Shown piece by piece: positions 1 through 9,302 of a DNA stretch of 64,000 nucleotides. The stretch is from NCBI RefSeq assembly GCF_004771275.1, contig NZ_RQEV01000008.1, positions 244,013 through 308,012 of the forward strand, in the 5' to 3' direction. This stretch comes from Leptospira fluminis. GTDB taxonomy: Bacteria; Spirochaetota; Leptospiria; Leptospirales; Leptospiraceae. Each line of letters starts with the position of its first letter. Position 1 is the stretch's first letter. A program made the translations under genes and the position numbers. The notes beneath the pieces are model-generated. The model did no database searches. It saw only the letters and a list, made by a program, of their open reading frames with translations, and was not told the origin of the DNA.

Positions 1-2021
1 ACCGTGATCGGCGCACCGATCGGAGGAGCCGCCCCGAACTCCTCCATGTACACGCCCACCAACCCGGGAGTTTTTTTGAAATCCGATTCCAAAGAAGCCA
101 GAATTTCGCTCGCTTTGCGTTTTCGATCCGACTCCGGAGTCAGATACACTAGAACGACTCCCAAGTTTTCTCCGAATCTGGAAAGAGGGTCGTCCGGATC
201 CGTTTGTTGTACTCCTATCTTGATGGAATAACTTACGAGTTCGTTGGCCGGAATCTTTCGGATCACCGTCTCCATGTATTTCATTTTCTCTCTCGTCTGA
301 TAGATCCGGTACGAACTGGGAAACTCCGCCTTAACCGTAAAGATTTCGATGTCTTCTTTAGGGAAAAGGATGAATTTCATTCTACCCAAAGCGAAAAAGG
401 AAAGAAAAATCAGGATTACGATAATTATGAAGGAGGAAAATTTATGGCGAAGGCAAAACGCGATAAAATCGGAGAACTTCTCCTCCATCCTATGGAAAAA
501 AGAATCCAGATTTTTCCTGAGGCGGGACGAACGTTTCAGCTCTTCGGGTGTCTTGGCGAAGGCGCTGATTCTTGCCGGCAAAAACAAAAAAGACTCCAAT
601 AAACTCGCTGTCAAGGCGACGATTACGACGAGAGGGATCTGCCATACGAATTTTCCCATGATTCCGGTCATAAATAGCATGGGAAGAAACGCGGCTACGG
701 TAGTCAGATAGGATCCGAAAATCGGAACCATCATCTCCATCGTTCCCTTGACGGAGGCCGAAAAGGAATCCAGATTTTTTCCCAAATAGGTATAGATATT
801 CTCCGAAATCACGATGGAGTTATCCACCAACATACCTAACGCGATGATCAATCCCATCATGGAGATCATGTTAAAGGAAACATCGAAGAACGGAATCACG
901 GCGAAAGTCATCAACATGGAGATGGGAAGAGAAAGCGAAGTCAGCGTGGCCGTTCTAAAATCCAAAAATAAGAAAAGGATTCCGAAAACGATACAGAATC
1001 CGATGAGAGCGTTGGAGGAGACGACGTCCAATCGTTTGGATGTCCGTTTGGCCTCGTCGCTTAACGTTAAGGTTTTTATTTCCCGAGGGACGGTTGCGGA
1101 GAGTTCGGACAATCTCTTTCTCACCTGGTCCGCGGTATCGATGGCGTCCGACCTTTCCTTTTTAACAACGGACAGAATCAATCCTTGCTCGCCGTTTGCG
1201 ATCGCAAGAAAACGGGGATATTCGAAAGTATCTTCCACTCGTGCCAGATTTCCGAGAGGGATCTTGGAAAAGAAATCGTTGGTTCGGAGAGGGACTTTGT
1301 AAATGTCCGAAGGTTCCCGAAATTCCCCGTCTATCCTGAGATCGAAGGCTACTTGCGTTTCGACAGAGCCGGCGGGAAGGTTTACGTTTCGGTTCCGGAT
1401 CGCATTCGTAACGTCGGATAAATCCAACTGGTACTGCTTGAGGCGATTCGCGTTGACTAGGATATGCCACTCACGATCCCTTTTACCGAAAACATCCACG
1501 CGAGCCACTCCGGGAATTTTTTCCAACTCCCTTTCTATAAACTCCGCGGTGGTATGCAGTTCGATTTCGTTTTTTCCTCCGAAAACCGAAAATTCTAAAA
1601 TAGGATAGGAACTGGATTTGCGCTCCGTGATTTTCGGCTTTTCCGTGACTTGAATGGGAAATTCGGAGGTGGCGCTATCGACCGCTCTGCGGATCTCATC
1701 TAGGATTTTTTCTGGATCCTTTTCCTCCAAACTCACGCGTACGTCGATGTCCGAAGCGGAATTCCGGGAAAAAGAACGGATCTCATCGATTCCGTCTATC
1801 TCCTTGATTTTCTCTTCGATCGGATATGTGACCCTCAATTCGACATCGGCCGGGGAAGCGCCGGGAAATTTCGTCGTGATCACGAGTTGCTTCATGTCCA
1901 CGTTCGGAAAAGTATCCCTCCTAAGTCCCAATAGTGAAACTAAGCCGGCAAGAAAGACGAAAGCAGTCCCTAAATACAAAAATAACCGATTTCGAATAAA
2001 GGATTCTATAATATCTCGCAT
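1..2021 (-). CDS. RND (AcrB/HAE-type) efflux transporter permease, 5' part only
   Basis: Inner-membrane proton-driven efflux permease that would work with a periplasmic adaptor and an outer membrane channel. About 673 codons are visible; the C-terminal part lies beyond the left edge. The start ATG at 2021 is the only possible one because an in-frame TAG lies seven codons upstream. Visible: a first membrane segment (residues about 12-30) followed by the RND-typical DTFPNV, the periplasmic porter domain, then the TM2-TM4 block with [14 protein letters not shown] near residue 402. In AcrB this motif carries two adjacent Asp residues of the proton relay; here the second is Asn. A second membrane region and the start of the second porter half follow. 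No adaptor or TolC gene adjoins it here; the TolC-like gene at 9.3 kb is separate. The substrate cannot be read from the sequence. Confidence 0.93.
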   Translation of the reverse strand, partial: MRDIIESFIRNRLFLYLGTAFVFLAGLVSLLGLRRDTFPNVDMKQLVITTKFPGASPADVELRVTYPIEEKIKEIDGIDEIRSFSRNSASDIDVRVSLEEKDPEKILDEIRRAVDSATSEFPIQVTEKPKITERKSSSYPILEFSVFGGKNEIELHTTAEFIERELEKIPGVARVDVFGKRDREWHILVNANRLKQYQLDLSDVTNAIRNRNVNLPAGSVETQVAFDLRIDGEFREPSDIYKVPLRTNDFFSKIPLGNLARVEDTFEYPRFLAIANGEQGLILSVVKKERSDAIDTADQVRKRLSELSATVPREIKTLTLSDEAKRTSKRLDVVSSNALIGFCIVFGILFLFLDFRTATLTSLSLPISMLMTFAVIPFFDVSFNMISMMGLIIALGMLVDNSIVISENIYTYLGKNLDSFSASVKGTMEMMVPIFGSYLTTVAAFLPMLFMTGIMGKFVWQIPLVVIVALTASLLESFLFLPARISAFAKTPEELKRSSRLRKNLDSFFHRMEEKFSDFIAFCLRHKFSSFIIIVILIFLSFFALGRMKFILFPKEDIEIFTVKAEFPSSYRIYQTREKMKYMETVIRKIPANELVSYSIKIGVQQTDPDDPLSRFGENLGVVLVYLTPESDRKRKASEILASLESDFKKTPGLVGVYMEEFGAAPPIGAPIT

Positions 2022-2098
2022 TGCCTTTCGTCCAAAGGCCTAATTTCGGAAACTTGTCGCTCCAGTCAAGGGAAGAGAAAGAAATTTCAGTTCTTGTC

Positions 2099-2128
2099 CT
2101 TCAGTCGGAATTCTGATTCCGACTGAAG
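2099..2128. repeat. Perfect 13-bp inverted repeat (strong hairpin)
   Basis: CTTCAGTCGGAAT and its exact reverse complement are separated by the four bases TCTG. It lies 78 bp upstream of the RND permease start and about 100 bp downstream of the desaturase stop codon. Neither side has a run of T, so it does not look like a classical intrinsic terminator. It could be an operator for the pump gene or an RNA hairpin. Confidence 0.7.
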
Positions 2129-2150
2129 TCGAGAGAGAGGGGTTGCGATA

Positions 2151-2232
2151 GGGTAAGGTCTCCCCGCCCTTCCTGGGCGGGGGCCGAAAACAAAAAACCC
2201 TAACACTCTAATACCCCAGACTACTGCCTAAA
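2151..2232. repeat. Dispersed intergenic repeat, copy A
   Basis: An 82-bp element. Its first 36 bases (2151-2186) are identical to 6788-6823 and its last 61 bases (2172-2232) are identical to 7003-7063. The core is a GC-rich hairpin, CCCCGCCC-ttcct-GGGCGGGG, followed by an A-rich stretch and a conserved tail ending in TGCCTAAA. The right end runs into the desaturase reading frame and supplies its TAG stop codon. It looks like a member of a short non-coding repeat family. Confidence 0.85.
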
Positions 2233-3148
2233 TCAGCCCTTTCCATTGGCTCCATGCTTGCCCCCAAAATCCTCTGTCCCAAAACTCGCCGACAGTCTCC
2301 ATCTGCTTCGGTAGACGATTCCACGGAACACCGGGAAATCGGTGGTGGATTCTGTGATAATTGAAATGCAAAAACCAGCGACTGAGACGATCCGGAAGCC
2401 ATAGGTTGTATGCCGAATTCTTATTATCGATCTCCTTCGCATAATGATAGGCGTTATCGAAAAAGGAAACGAAGAAAGCGCGCAATACCAACAGAATCGA
2501 AAGAATCCAGAAATAGCGTCCATACAGCCAAAAAGAAAAGGAATATAATAAAAATGTTAATAATAAATCCTTTCGAATCTCGGAAAGGATTTCTAGTTTC
2601 AATACCCATTTAAAAAAAGCCTCTTCGATCGGGTAGCGAACTGTCTTCTCAGAGATTCTTTTCGACCAAGCCGAGGGAAGAAAGAGGACAAAACCGATTC
2701 CTACTTCGAACAGATACGTAGCAAACGTGATTCTGAAATAGTAATTCAAACTTTGCATCCATCTGGGACGACCGGAGTCGGCTTCGAAGAATTCGATCCG
2801 ATCTCCCTGCTCTCGGTTAAATTTATGATGCATCAAATGACTGGCCTTCAGCACGACGAACTGTGTTCCGAATACGATTGCGAGAACTCTTCCCCAAAAT
2901 TGACTTTGAGAGCGGTCGTTGGAAAAATTCCCGTGGATACTTTCATGGATCAAATTCCAAAGCAGATAAGAGAGAGGACCGCTCACCACGGCAAAAAAGA
3001 CTCCGATACCGACCGTATCCGGGAAGAGGTTCAACAAAATCGGAATCAGAAAATACAGGCCTGCGAAAAAAAGGATTAACCCCCACGCGATACGAATGTT
3101 CTGTCGAGTCGGGAGCTCTCTACTTGGTAGTACGGTCGAAACGGACAT
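2228..3148 (-). CDS. Membrane fatty acid desaturase family protein
   Basis: A 306-residue integral membrane di-iron enzyme of the fatty acid desaturase superfamily, which inserts double bonds in (or hydroxylates) acyl chains or other lipids. All three histidine boxes are visible: HESIH at 68-72, HLMHH at 104-108 and HRIHH at about 265-269. Hydrophobic stretches at about 20-42 and 46-66 precede the first box and further ones lie at about 135-155 and 195-225, as expected for this fold. Substrate and position of desaturation cannot be inferred. The ATG at 3148 has no clear Shine-Dalgarno sequence. The gene is divergent from the lipoprotein gene at 3243. Its stop codon lies inside the dispersed repeat at 2151-2232, so the extreme C-terminus may have been set by repeat insertion. 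Confidence 0.88.
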   Translation of the reverse strand: MSVSTVLPSRELPTRQNIRIAWGLILFFAGLYFLIPILLNLFPDTVGIGVFFAVVSGPLSYLLWNLIHESIHGNFSNDRSQSQFWGRVLAIVFGTQFVVLKASHLMHHKFNREQGDRIEFFEADSGRPRWMQSLNYYFRITFATYLFEVGIGFVLFLPSAWSKRISEKTVRYPIEEAFFKWVLKLEILSEIRKDLLLTFLLYSFSFWLYGRYFWILSILLVLRAFFVSFFDNAYHYAKEIDNKNSAYNLWLPDRLSRWFLHFNYHRIHHRFPGVPWNRLPKQMETVGEFWDRGFWGQAWSQWKGLI

Positions 3149-3242
3149 CTATCGATCTAGATCCGCAAAAAGGCTTTGCAAAGCAATCATTTCGAAGGAA
3201 AAAATTCTCCCTTTTTCCGAGCGTCCCGTCCAATTATGCAAT

Positions 3243-4349
3243 ATGATAAAAATGAAATCCGTCTTTTTAATCGTTTCTACCGTATTTCTGTCGGGTTGCT
3301 TTCCCCTCGATCCCGACCGGAATCTATCCCCTAGTTACAAGGACGGACGATTTAGAAATCTAGCTCCCGATGAGGAACTGAACGGCAAATCTTTCTTTTC
3401 CGTACTCAAATGGAAACTCCTCGGTCCACATGACCCGCTCGCCCTTCCTAATCTAGACAAAGAACCCCCTATGGTTTTGGAAAGAACCCCTTCCAGCCTT
3501 TTGGCCAAGGAGGGAACGGTCAAAGTTGTCTGGTTCGGACACGCCACCGTTTGGGTTTCCGTTAATTCGGGAGGGAAAACGGTAAATATCCTGACCGATC
3601 CCATATTCGAATCTCCTCTATTAGTGGATCGCTGGATTCCTCTTCCGATACCTAAGGAAGCGCTTCCCCCCGTGGATCTAGTCGTAGTCAGTCATGCTCA
3701 TCGGGATCATTTGGATCGCCCCAGCCTCAGGTACCTTCGTGAAAAGAATCCGGGATTAAAAATTCTTCTACCTTCGGGCATGAAGGCTTTTTCTTCGGAT
3801 GAAAAATTGGGCCTTGTGCAAGTGCAGGAAATCGGACAAGTAACGCAGCAAGATTCCGTAAAAATCACCTTTCTTCCCGCCTATCATTGGAGCAGAATGG
3901 GAATCAATGATACGAACCAGTATTTCTGGGGAAGTTACTCGATCGAAGCCAATGGAAAACTTCTGTACTTCGCCGGAGATACCGGATATTCCATTCATTT
4001 TAAAGAAATTGCAAAGATGTTGGGAAGGCCGATCGACTTAGCCCTTCTTCCCATCGGCGCCTACAAGCCTAGATGGTTCATGAAATACGCACATATCGGA
4101 CCGGACGAAGCCCTAACCGCCTCCTTAGATCTAAACGCGAGATCTTTTGCTCCGATCCATTGGGGAACCTTCCCTCTCGGAGACGATCTTCCCCAGGAGC
4201 CCCTCATGGATCTGAAAGGAAAATTGAATTTTCCCGAAATTCCGGACATAAAAGGACTGAACCCGCTCTATACGGGAATTTCCTGGGGGAACAAAAACGG
4301 AGTTCGTGTTCTACCTTGGACCATAGGCAGCGGGATAGATTTAGAATAA
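3243..4349 (+). CDS. Metallo-beta-lactamase-fold hydrolase, lipoprotein (NAPE-PLD/UlaG-like)
   Basis: A 368-residue metal-dependent hydrolase of the MBL-fold branch that includes NAPE-phospholipase D and UlaG-like lactonases. The metal motif HAHRDHLD sits at about residues 151-158. It is preceded by FGHATVWV and followed by FAGDTGYS and, near the C-terminus, IHWGTF, all typical of this branch. The N-terminus is a lipoprotein signal (basic start, hydrophobic run, LSGC), so the enzyme is probably anchored in the envelope. Start choice is between ATG 3243 and ATG 3252 (MKSVFLIV); neither has a strong ribosome binding site. The reading frame stays open further upstream, but that part overlaps the desaturase promoter region and would bury the signal peptide. 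The substrate is unknown; phospholipid or lactone is plausible. Confidence 0.85.
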   Translation: MIKMKSVFLIVSTVFLSGCFPLDPDRNLSPSYKDGRFRNLAPDEELNGKSFFSVLKWKLLGPHDPLALPNLDKEPPMVLERTPSSLLAKEGTVKVVWFGHATVWVSVNSGGKTVNILTDPIFESPLLVDRWIPLPIPKEALPPVDLVVVSHAHRDHLDRPSLRYLREKNPGLKILLPSGMKAFSSDEKLGLVQVQEIGQVTQQDSVKITFLPAYHWSRMGINDTNQYFWGSYSIEANGKLLYFAGDTGYSIHFKEIAKMLGRPIDLALLPIGAYKPRWFMKYAHIGPDEALTASLDLNARSFAPIHWGTFPLGDDLPQEPLMDLKGKLNFPEIPDIKGLNPLYTGISWGNKNGVRVLPWTIGSGIDLE

Positions 4350-4430
4350 TTGACATTCGGAAAATAAATAGCCGTCCTTTTCTTTCTCCGAATTCTGGTA
4401 TTTTCACAACGGAGACGACGGTTTTAAGAT

Positions 4431-5435
4431 ATGAAAAATATTTTTTTCCCAAAAGCGAATTCGAAACCTTATTTCGCTTATTATATAAGCGCGATTTTCC
4501 TAGGGGCTTTGATATGCGTGCCCGGAGCAAATGCGAAGGAATCCGATGCACCTACGGTTCCTATGGCAATCGCGGAGGAAAAGCCCGAGGAAGACGTATC
4601 TAAAACGAAGAAGGCGGAAAGACGAGTAGATGAACGAAAAGGAACCTGGACGTTCCAATGGGGTTACAATCGCACTTCATACTCTCAAAGCGATATCAAC
4701 TTCCGGGGTCCGGGATACCATTTCACTCTCAAAGGGGTGGATGCTAGGGACAAACCGCAAAGCGTGGATTCCAGCTACGTAAACATTAATCTGTGGGAAA
4801 CACCTCAATTTAACTTCAAATTCGCATATTACATTACGAATCATTTTTTCATCTCCATCGGAGAGGATCATATGAAATACGTGATGACTCCCGGTCAGGC
4901 TGGAACCATTTCCGGATACATAGATCCGTTGGCGATCCAGCGGGCAAGATTCGGGACTTCTCCGGAATCCGCCGTTTATCTCTATGCATTTCCGAACAAC
5001 CTGAACCAATTCGCCGGATACCACGGAGGAGGACAAACGGTCAACATCACTCCGGATTTTTTGAAGTTTGAGCACACCGACGGATTGAATTTCTTCTTCA
5101 TCGAACCCGGTTTTACGAACTCCTTCTGGGTTTCTAAAGACGGACAGCACGCTTTCAGCTTGGTAGGTTCCGCCGGCGGCGGACCGGTGGTTTGCCGTAG
5201 CGATGTTCGCCTTTTCGGAGAAGGAAAGAACAATCACTTCCACTTGTCGGGTTACGGAGTCACGGCCTACGTCGGAACAAGACTCGATTTCTTCCGTTCC
5301 TTCTTTATCGAAATCGGGGGAAGAGGAGGATACATAGATCTTACGAATATCCTTACAAACGGTAGAAGTAAAGACAGAGCGACCCAGAATTTCGATTTTA
5401 TGGAAATTATCGGCTCGGCCGGTATCACTTTTTAA
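4431..5435 (+). CDS. Probable outer membrane beta-barrel protein, function unknown
   Basis: A 334-residue exported protein. The N-terminus has a basic, hydrophobic signal sequence ending near residue 35 (VPGANA before KESD), then a short charged linker. The mature part starts with [18 protein letters not shown] and is rich in aromatic-alternating strands, and it ends in a strand-like GSAGITF with terminal Phe, a usual feature of outer membrane barrels. This family is recurrent in Leptospira without an assigned function, as far as I can recall. The gene ends 14 bp before the ruvA start, so co-transcription with ruvA is likely, although no functional link is evident. Confidence 0.7.
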   Translation: MKNIFFPKANSKPYFAYYISAIFLGALICVPGANAKESDAPTVPMAIAEEKPEEDVSKTKKAERRVDERKGTWTFQWGYNRTSYSQSDINFRGPGYHFTLKGVDARDKPQSVDSSYVNINLWETPQFNFKFAYYITNHFFISIGEDHMKYVMTPGQAGTISGYIDPLAIQRARFGTSPESAVYLYAFPNNLNQFAGYHGGGQTVNITPDFLKFEHTDGLNFFFIEPGFTNSFWVSKDGQHAFSLVGSAGGGPVVCRSDVRLFGEGKNNHFHLSGYGVTAYVGTRLDFFRSFFIEIGGRGGYIDLTNILTNGRSKDRATQNFDFMEIIGSAGITF

Positions 5436-5449
5436 GAGAGGGATCCGAT

Positions 5450-6088
5450 TTGATTTCCGGCCTGCAAGGTTCTATTCGCAAATTGGAAGTGAATGCCGTT
5501 CATTTGGATGTGCAATCGATCACTTACGAAATTACGATTTCCTTTAAAACGTATTTGGAATTGAAGGAGAACTCTGCGGCCGGAAAAAAAGACGTGAGGC
5601 TGCACATCTACCATTCGATTACCGAACGGGGACAACGTCTCTTCGGCTTTCTTCACGAACGTGACAAGGAATTTTTTAAAGTCATTAAAGGATTGCATGG
5701 GATAGGAGAAATGACAGCCTTGAAAGTGCTTTCCTTCTTCACCCCTTGGGAATTGTACGGAATCGTCTCTTCCGGTCAGGCAAAAGATCTGGAAAAGATT
5801 CCTAAAGTGCGGTCCAAAACCTCGGAAAAGATCTTTTTCGAAGTGAAACAAAATAAGAAAAAATTGGAACTCTTCTTGGAAGGAACTCCTGCAGATCCCA
5901 TCCCCTCGGAATTCGGATCGAACATTCTTCCCTCTCCTGCGGACCGCTTCAAGGAGACTGCAATCCAAGCATTAGTACAGCTCGGTTTCGATGATAAATC
6001 CGCCGCGAAAGAAGTGGAAAAACACCTGAAAAAACAATCCTTTACCGACACCGGCGAACTCATCCGGGAAATCTTAAAAAACCTTTGA
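5450..6088 (+). CDS. ruvA: Holliday junction branch migration protein RuvA
   Basis: A 212-residue DNA-binding subunit of the RuvAB branch migration motor (E. coli RuvA has 203 residues). It shows the N-terminal OB-fold ([13 protein letters not shown]), the double helix-hairpin-helix region with [15 protein letters not shown] and [15 protein letters not shown], and a C-terminal RuvB-contacting helical domain ([16 protein letters not shown]). The start is TTG at 5450, preceded by AGAGAGGGA; no in-frame ATG exists before the conserved MISG-type N-terminus. No ruvB or ruvC lies nearby. Confidence 0.95.
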   Translation: MISGLQGSIRKLEVNAVHLDVQSITYEITISFKTYLELKENSAAGKKDVRLHIYHSITERGQRLFGFLHERDKEFFKVIKGLHGIGEMTALKVLSFFTPWELYGIVSSGQAKDLEKIPKVRSKTSEKIFFEVKQNKKKLELFLEGTPADPIPSEFGSNILPSPADRFKETAIQALVQLGFDDKSAAKEVEKHLKKQSFTDTGELIREILKNL

Positions 6089-6219
6089 TCCTCAAATTCT
6101 GATAGATACACCGAGACTCCAGAATCATTCCCAACCGAAAATACTCATGATCGAGACATAATTCAGCTTCTGTTTCCCTTTCCCCCTTCTCAAAAATCGA
6201 CAAGACAAAAAGAAATGGG

Positions 6220-6284
6220 TTGACAAAATAGTTTAAATTTAAAGCATTAAAACATGAACCATTCCCTTTCTTTTTAAGGGAATG
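6220..6284 (+). promoter_or_regulatory. Leader of the DoxX gene: -35-like box, AT palindrome and hairpin
   Basis: TTGACA at 6220-6225 resembles a -35 box. It is followed by the perfect palindrome TTTAAATTTAAA (6232-6243), which resembles MarR-family operators. At 6260-6284 lies a perfect 9-bp inverted repeat, CATTCCCTT with AAGGGAATG around a 7-nt loop, ending just before the ribosome binding site AGGAG at 6287. This arrangement suggests repression at the promoter, at the ribosome binding site, or both. No regulator gene is adjacent. Confidence 0.45.
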
Positions 6285-6299
6285 GCAGGAGAAGAAACA

Positions 6300-6746
6300 A
6301 TGTTAGAAGCACTTCTTTACACGAAGGAAGACTTAGTTCCTTTTTTGCTTCGGATTATTTTGGCCGTGGTGATCTTTCCTCACGGAGCCCAAAAACTTTT
6401 CGGATGGTTTGGCGGCTACGGCTTCAAAGGCACATACGGATATATGACGCAGCAGGCCGGACTTCCGGGAATCATAGCTGTTTTGGTGATTTTGGGAGAA
6501 TCTTTCGGATCGGTCGCCTTATTGCTCGGATTCTTAACCCGTTTTTCCGCGATTAGCATCGGCATCATTCTGCTGGGAGCCACCCTCCTCGTCCATAGAC
6601 AACATGGATTTTTCATGAACTGGTTCGGGGCGCAACAAGGAGAAGGATACGAATACCATCTTCTCGGAATCGGAATTGCAGTCGCTCTCGGGATAACCGG
6701 TGGCGGGATATATTCCTTGGATACCTGGCTTCTAGGATTGCTTTAA
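6300..6746 (+). CDS. DoxX family membrane protein
   Basis: A 148-residue integral membrane protein of the DoxX family, with four hydrophobic segments. The typical N-terminal motif LRIILAVVIFPHGAQKLFGWFGG is present in parts (PHGAQKLFGWFGG at about 24-36), followed by GFKGTYGYM and a central helix pair. Members of the family are linked to thiol/redox stress or quinone-related processes, but the biochemical role is not fixed. The start ATG at 6300 is chosen over 6282 because AGGAG lies 8-9 bases before it, and because the upstream ATG lies in the right arm of the hairpin. The gene appears monocistronic. Confidence 0.85.
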   Translation: MLEALLYTKEDLVPFLLRIILAVVIFPHGAQKLFGWFGGYGFKGTYGYMTQQAGLPGIIAVLVILGESFGSVALLLGFLTRFSAISIGIILLGATLLVHRQHGFFMNWFGAQQGEGYEYHLLGIGIAVALGITGGGIYSLDTWLLGLL

Positions 6747-6787
6747 CGAGAAGAGTTCGGGCAAAGGATTCGAAAAATTCCGTTGCT

Positions 6788-7063
6788 GGGTAAGGTCTCC
6801 CCGCCCTTCCTGGGCGGGGGCCGGTGCGGTGGTTTCGCAAAAAACGGAAGTAGCAGAAATACTTCTGAATGTCAATGGAAATCGAATCGATTCCCTTGCA
6901 GGACCTCCTGCAACAAATAATACTCAAAAAAGCTTGCGAAAAAATCGTTTTTATGATAGGCATTTGTCGACTTGGCCCACGAGCCCACCTCCTCCACCCG
7001 AACCTGGGCGGGGGCCGAAAACAAAAAACCCTAACACTCTAATACCCCAGACTACTGCCTAAA
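6788..7063. repeat. Dispersed intergenic repeat, copy B, split by a 179-bp segment
   Basis: 6788-6823 is identical to 2151-2186 and 7003-7063 is identical to 2172-2232. The 15-base CCTGGGCGGGGGCCG occurs at both inner borders (6809-6823 and 7003-7017), so 6824-7002 is flanked by direct repeats. The segment carries a small hairpin, TTGCAGG-acct-CCTGCAA (6896-6913). Just before the right copy is CCTCCTCCACCC, a diverged version of the hairpin's left arm, so this may be two neighbouring family members rather than one interrupted copy. This fills most of the 431-bp gap between the DoxX gene and sucC; no gene was seen in it. Confidence 0.8.
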
Positions 7064-7177
7064 CTTCTCACCCTCGATTCCCGGCACCTAATAACGATAG
7101 ACAGGAAATTCCGGGCGAAAATCCTTAGAAAAAGCGATTTTGTATCCATTCATCAACCCCAACAAAAAGGCCAATGC

Positions 7178-8350
7178 ATGAAAATTCACGAGTACCAGGC
7201 GAAAGAAATCCTGAGACGCCATAACGCGAAGGTTCCCTTCGGCGTAGTTATCGATCAAAAATCAGACGGAGCAAAAGCATACGACGAAGTTTCTGGAAAA
7301 ACGGGAACTCCAGTCGTTGTTGTGAAAGCTCAGATCCATGCCGGAGGGCGCGGAAAAGGCGGAGGAGTCAAGGTAACCAAAACCAAAGAAGACGCCCTCG
7401 CCGCAGTCGATAAAATCTTAGGCATGCAATTGGTAACCCCTCAGACCGGACCGGAAGGAAAAAAAGTCCTGAAGGTATATTTGGAGCAGGGAATTAATAT
7501 CGCAAAAGAATATTACTTAAGTGTCCTTCTGGACCGTTCCATTCGCAAAACCATCATTATGGCATCCACAGAAGGGGGAATGGAGATCGAAGAAGTGGCG
7601 GAAACCCATCCGGAAAAAATCCTGAAAATTGCCGTCGATCCGGGAATCGGACTGCAGCCGAACCAGGCTTCCCAACTCGCCTTCGACCTCGGCTTGCCGG
7701 CGGAATCCCACAAATCCTTTAAGGCTCTTTTGACTTCCATATACCAGGCGTACATCAAAGAAGACGCTTCCCTCTTGGAAATCAATCCTCTGATTTTGAC
7801 GAAAGAAAACGAAATCATTGCGGGAGATTGTAAGATCGATCTGGATGAAAACGCGCTTTTCCGTCACCAAGACAACGCGGCTTTCCGGGACATCTCCGAA
7901 GAGGATCCTCTTGAAGTAAAGGCCAGCGAATACAATATCAATTACGTAAAACTGGACGGAAACATCGGCTGCATGGTCAACGGAGCCGGATTGGCGATGG
8001 CGACCATGGACATCGTAAAATTGGCCGGAGCGGAGCCCGCTAACTTTTTGGATGTAGGCGGCGGAGCGAACGTGACCACGGTTACGAACGGATTCAAACT
8101 CATCCTGGGAGATCCGAACGTAAAAGGAATTTTCGTAAATATTTTCGGCGGGATCGTACGTTGCGACCGAGTAGCGAACGGAATCATAGAAGCCGCGAAA
8201 GCGGTAAACATCAACGTTCCGTTGGTAGTGCGCCTAAAAGGAACGAACGCGGAAGAAGGAAAACGGATCTTGAACGAATCCGGCTTAAACATCATCGCGG
8301 AAGAAGACCTGCGCACTGCGGCCAAGAAAGTGGGCCAATCGATTCAATAA
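7178..8350 (+). CDS. sucC: Succinyl-CoA synthetase (ADP-forming) subunit beta
   Basis: A 390-residue TCA-cycle enzyme subunit that, with SucD, converts succinyl-CoA, phosphate and ADP to succinate, CoA and ATP in the cytoplasm. The length is standard. It begins with the canonical [16 protein letters not shown], has the ATP-grasp lysine region [25 protein letters not shown], and the C-terminal ligase motif [17 protein letters not shown] followed by [14 protein letters not shown]. It is followed 30 bp later by sucD, certainly co-transcribed. Confidence 0.97.
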   Translation: MKIHEYQAKEILRRHNAKVPFGVVIDQKSDGAKAYDEVSGKTGTPVVVVKAQIHAGGRGKGGGVKVTKTKEDALAAVDKILGMQLVTPQTGPEGKKVLKVYLEQGINIAKEYYLSVLLDRSIRKTIIMASTEGGMEIEEVAETHPEKILKIAVDPGIGLQPNQASQLAFDLGLPAESHKSFKALLTSIYQAYIKEDASLLEINPLILTKENEIIAGDCKIDLDENALFRHQDNAAFRDISEEDPLEVKASEYNINYVKLDGNIGCMVNGAGLAMATMDIVKLAGAEPANFLDVGGGANVTTVTNGFKLILGDPNVKGIFVNIFGGIVRCDRVANGIIEAAKAVNINVPLVVRLKGTNAEEGKRILNESGLNIIAEEDLRTAAKKVGQSIQ

Positions 8351-8380
8351 GGAAACGGACAAAAAAGGTTATAATCAAGA

Positions 8381-9265
8381 ATGGCAGTATTAGTAGATAA
8401 CAATACCCGAGTCGTAGTCCAGGGAATCACCGGAAAAGAAGGATCTTTTCACGCGACCCAAATGCTGGAATACGGTACGAACGTAGTTGCTGGAGTGACC
8501 CCCGGAAAAGGCGGCACGACCACCGATTTGGTAGGCAAAGCGGTTCCCGTATTCAACAGCCTTAAAGACGCAATTGCAAAAGAAGGCGCCAATGCCTCCA
8601 TTATTTTCGTCCCCCCTCCCTTTGCGGCGGATGCGATCCTAGAAGGAATTTTCAACGAAATCCCTTTGGTCGTCTGTATTACGGAAGGAATTCCGACCCA
8701 TGACATGCTCAAGGTATACAGCGCTCTTCGCAGTTCCAAAACCCGTTTGATCGGACCGAACTGCCCGGGGATCATTTCTCCGAAGTATAGCGTAAAAATG
8801 GGAATCATGCCCGGTTTCATCCACCAACCTGGAAATATCGGAATCGTTTCCCGCTCCGGAACCCTGACTTATGAATCCGTAGCGCAGTTAAGCCAGCATG
8901 GACTCGGACAATCCACCGTAATCGGAATCGGAGGAGACCCTGTTCCCGGAATGAATCATACGGAAGCGATCAAACTTTTGAATGAAGACTCCGAAACCAA
9001 AGGGATCGTAATGATCGGGGAAATCGGCGGAACCTCGGAAGAAGAAGCGGCAGCTTATATCAAAAACAATGTGAAAAAACCTGTCGTAGGGTTCATCGCA
9101 GGCCAAACGGCTCCACCGGGAAAAAGGATGGGGCACGCCGGAGCGATTATCAGCGGCGGAATGGGAACGGCGTCGTCCAAAATGAAAGCCATGACCGAAG
9201 CGGGCATCCATGTCTGCCAATCCATCGCTGAAGTGGGCGAAAAAATGAAGAAAGCGATCGGTTAA
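8381..9265 (+). CDS. sucD: Succinyl-CoA synthetase (ADP-forming) subunit alpha
   Basis: A 294-residue CoA-binding partner of SucC. The N-terminal Rossmann domain has [16 protein letters not shown] and GVTPGKGG, typical of the CoA site. [11 protein letters not shown] is the family signature, and the phosphorylated histidine sits in [10 protein letters not shown] at about residue 252. Start ATG at 8381. It shares an operon with sucC, and the tolC-like gene follows after 37 bp with its own ribosome binding site GGAGGT. Confidence 0.97.
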   Translation: MAVLVDNNTRVVVQGITGKEGSFHATQMLEYGTNVVAGVTPGKGGTTTDLVGKAVPVFNSLKDAIAKEGANASIIFVPPPFAADAILEGIFNEIPLVVCITEGIPTHDMLKVYSALRSSKTRLIGPNCPGIISPKYSVKMGIMPGFIHQPGNIGIVSRSGTLTYESVAQLSQHGLGQSTVIGIGGDPVPGMNHTEAIKLLNEDSETKGIVMIGEIGGTSEEEAAAYIKNNVKKPVVGFIAGQTAPPGKRMGHAGAIISGGMGTASSKMKAMTEAGIHVCQSIAEVGEKMKKAIG

Positions 9266-9302
9266 TACCGGTCTAAATTCGGGATCAGAATCGGAGGTCT
9301 AT

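Noticed and set aside
4..2043. Several + strand open frames in the first 2 kb
   Set aside because: They are shadows of the RND permease on the minus strand, whose translation shows clear family motifs throughout.
2410..3079. + strand frames across the desaturase gene
   Set aside because: Antisense to a gene with three intact histidine boxes; no family features of their own.
6613..6963. Minus-strand open frame across the DoxX 3' end and the repeat
   Set aside because: Consists of antisense DoxX plus repeat sequence; not gene-like.
2151..7063. Repeats considered as a CRISPR array or a full insertion sequence
   Set aside because: Only two dispersed copies, no regular spacers and no transposase gene.
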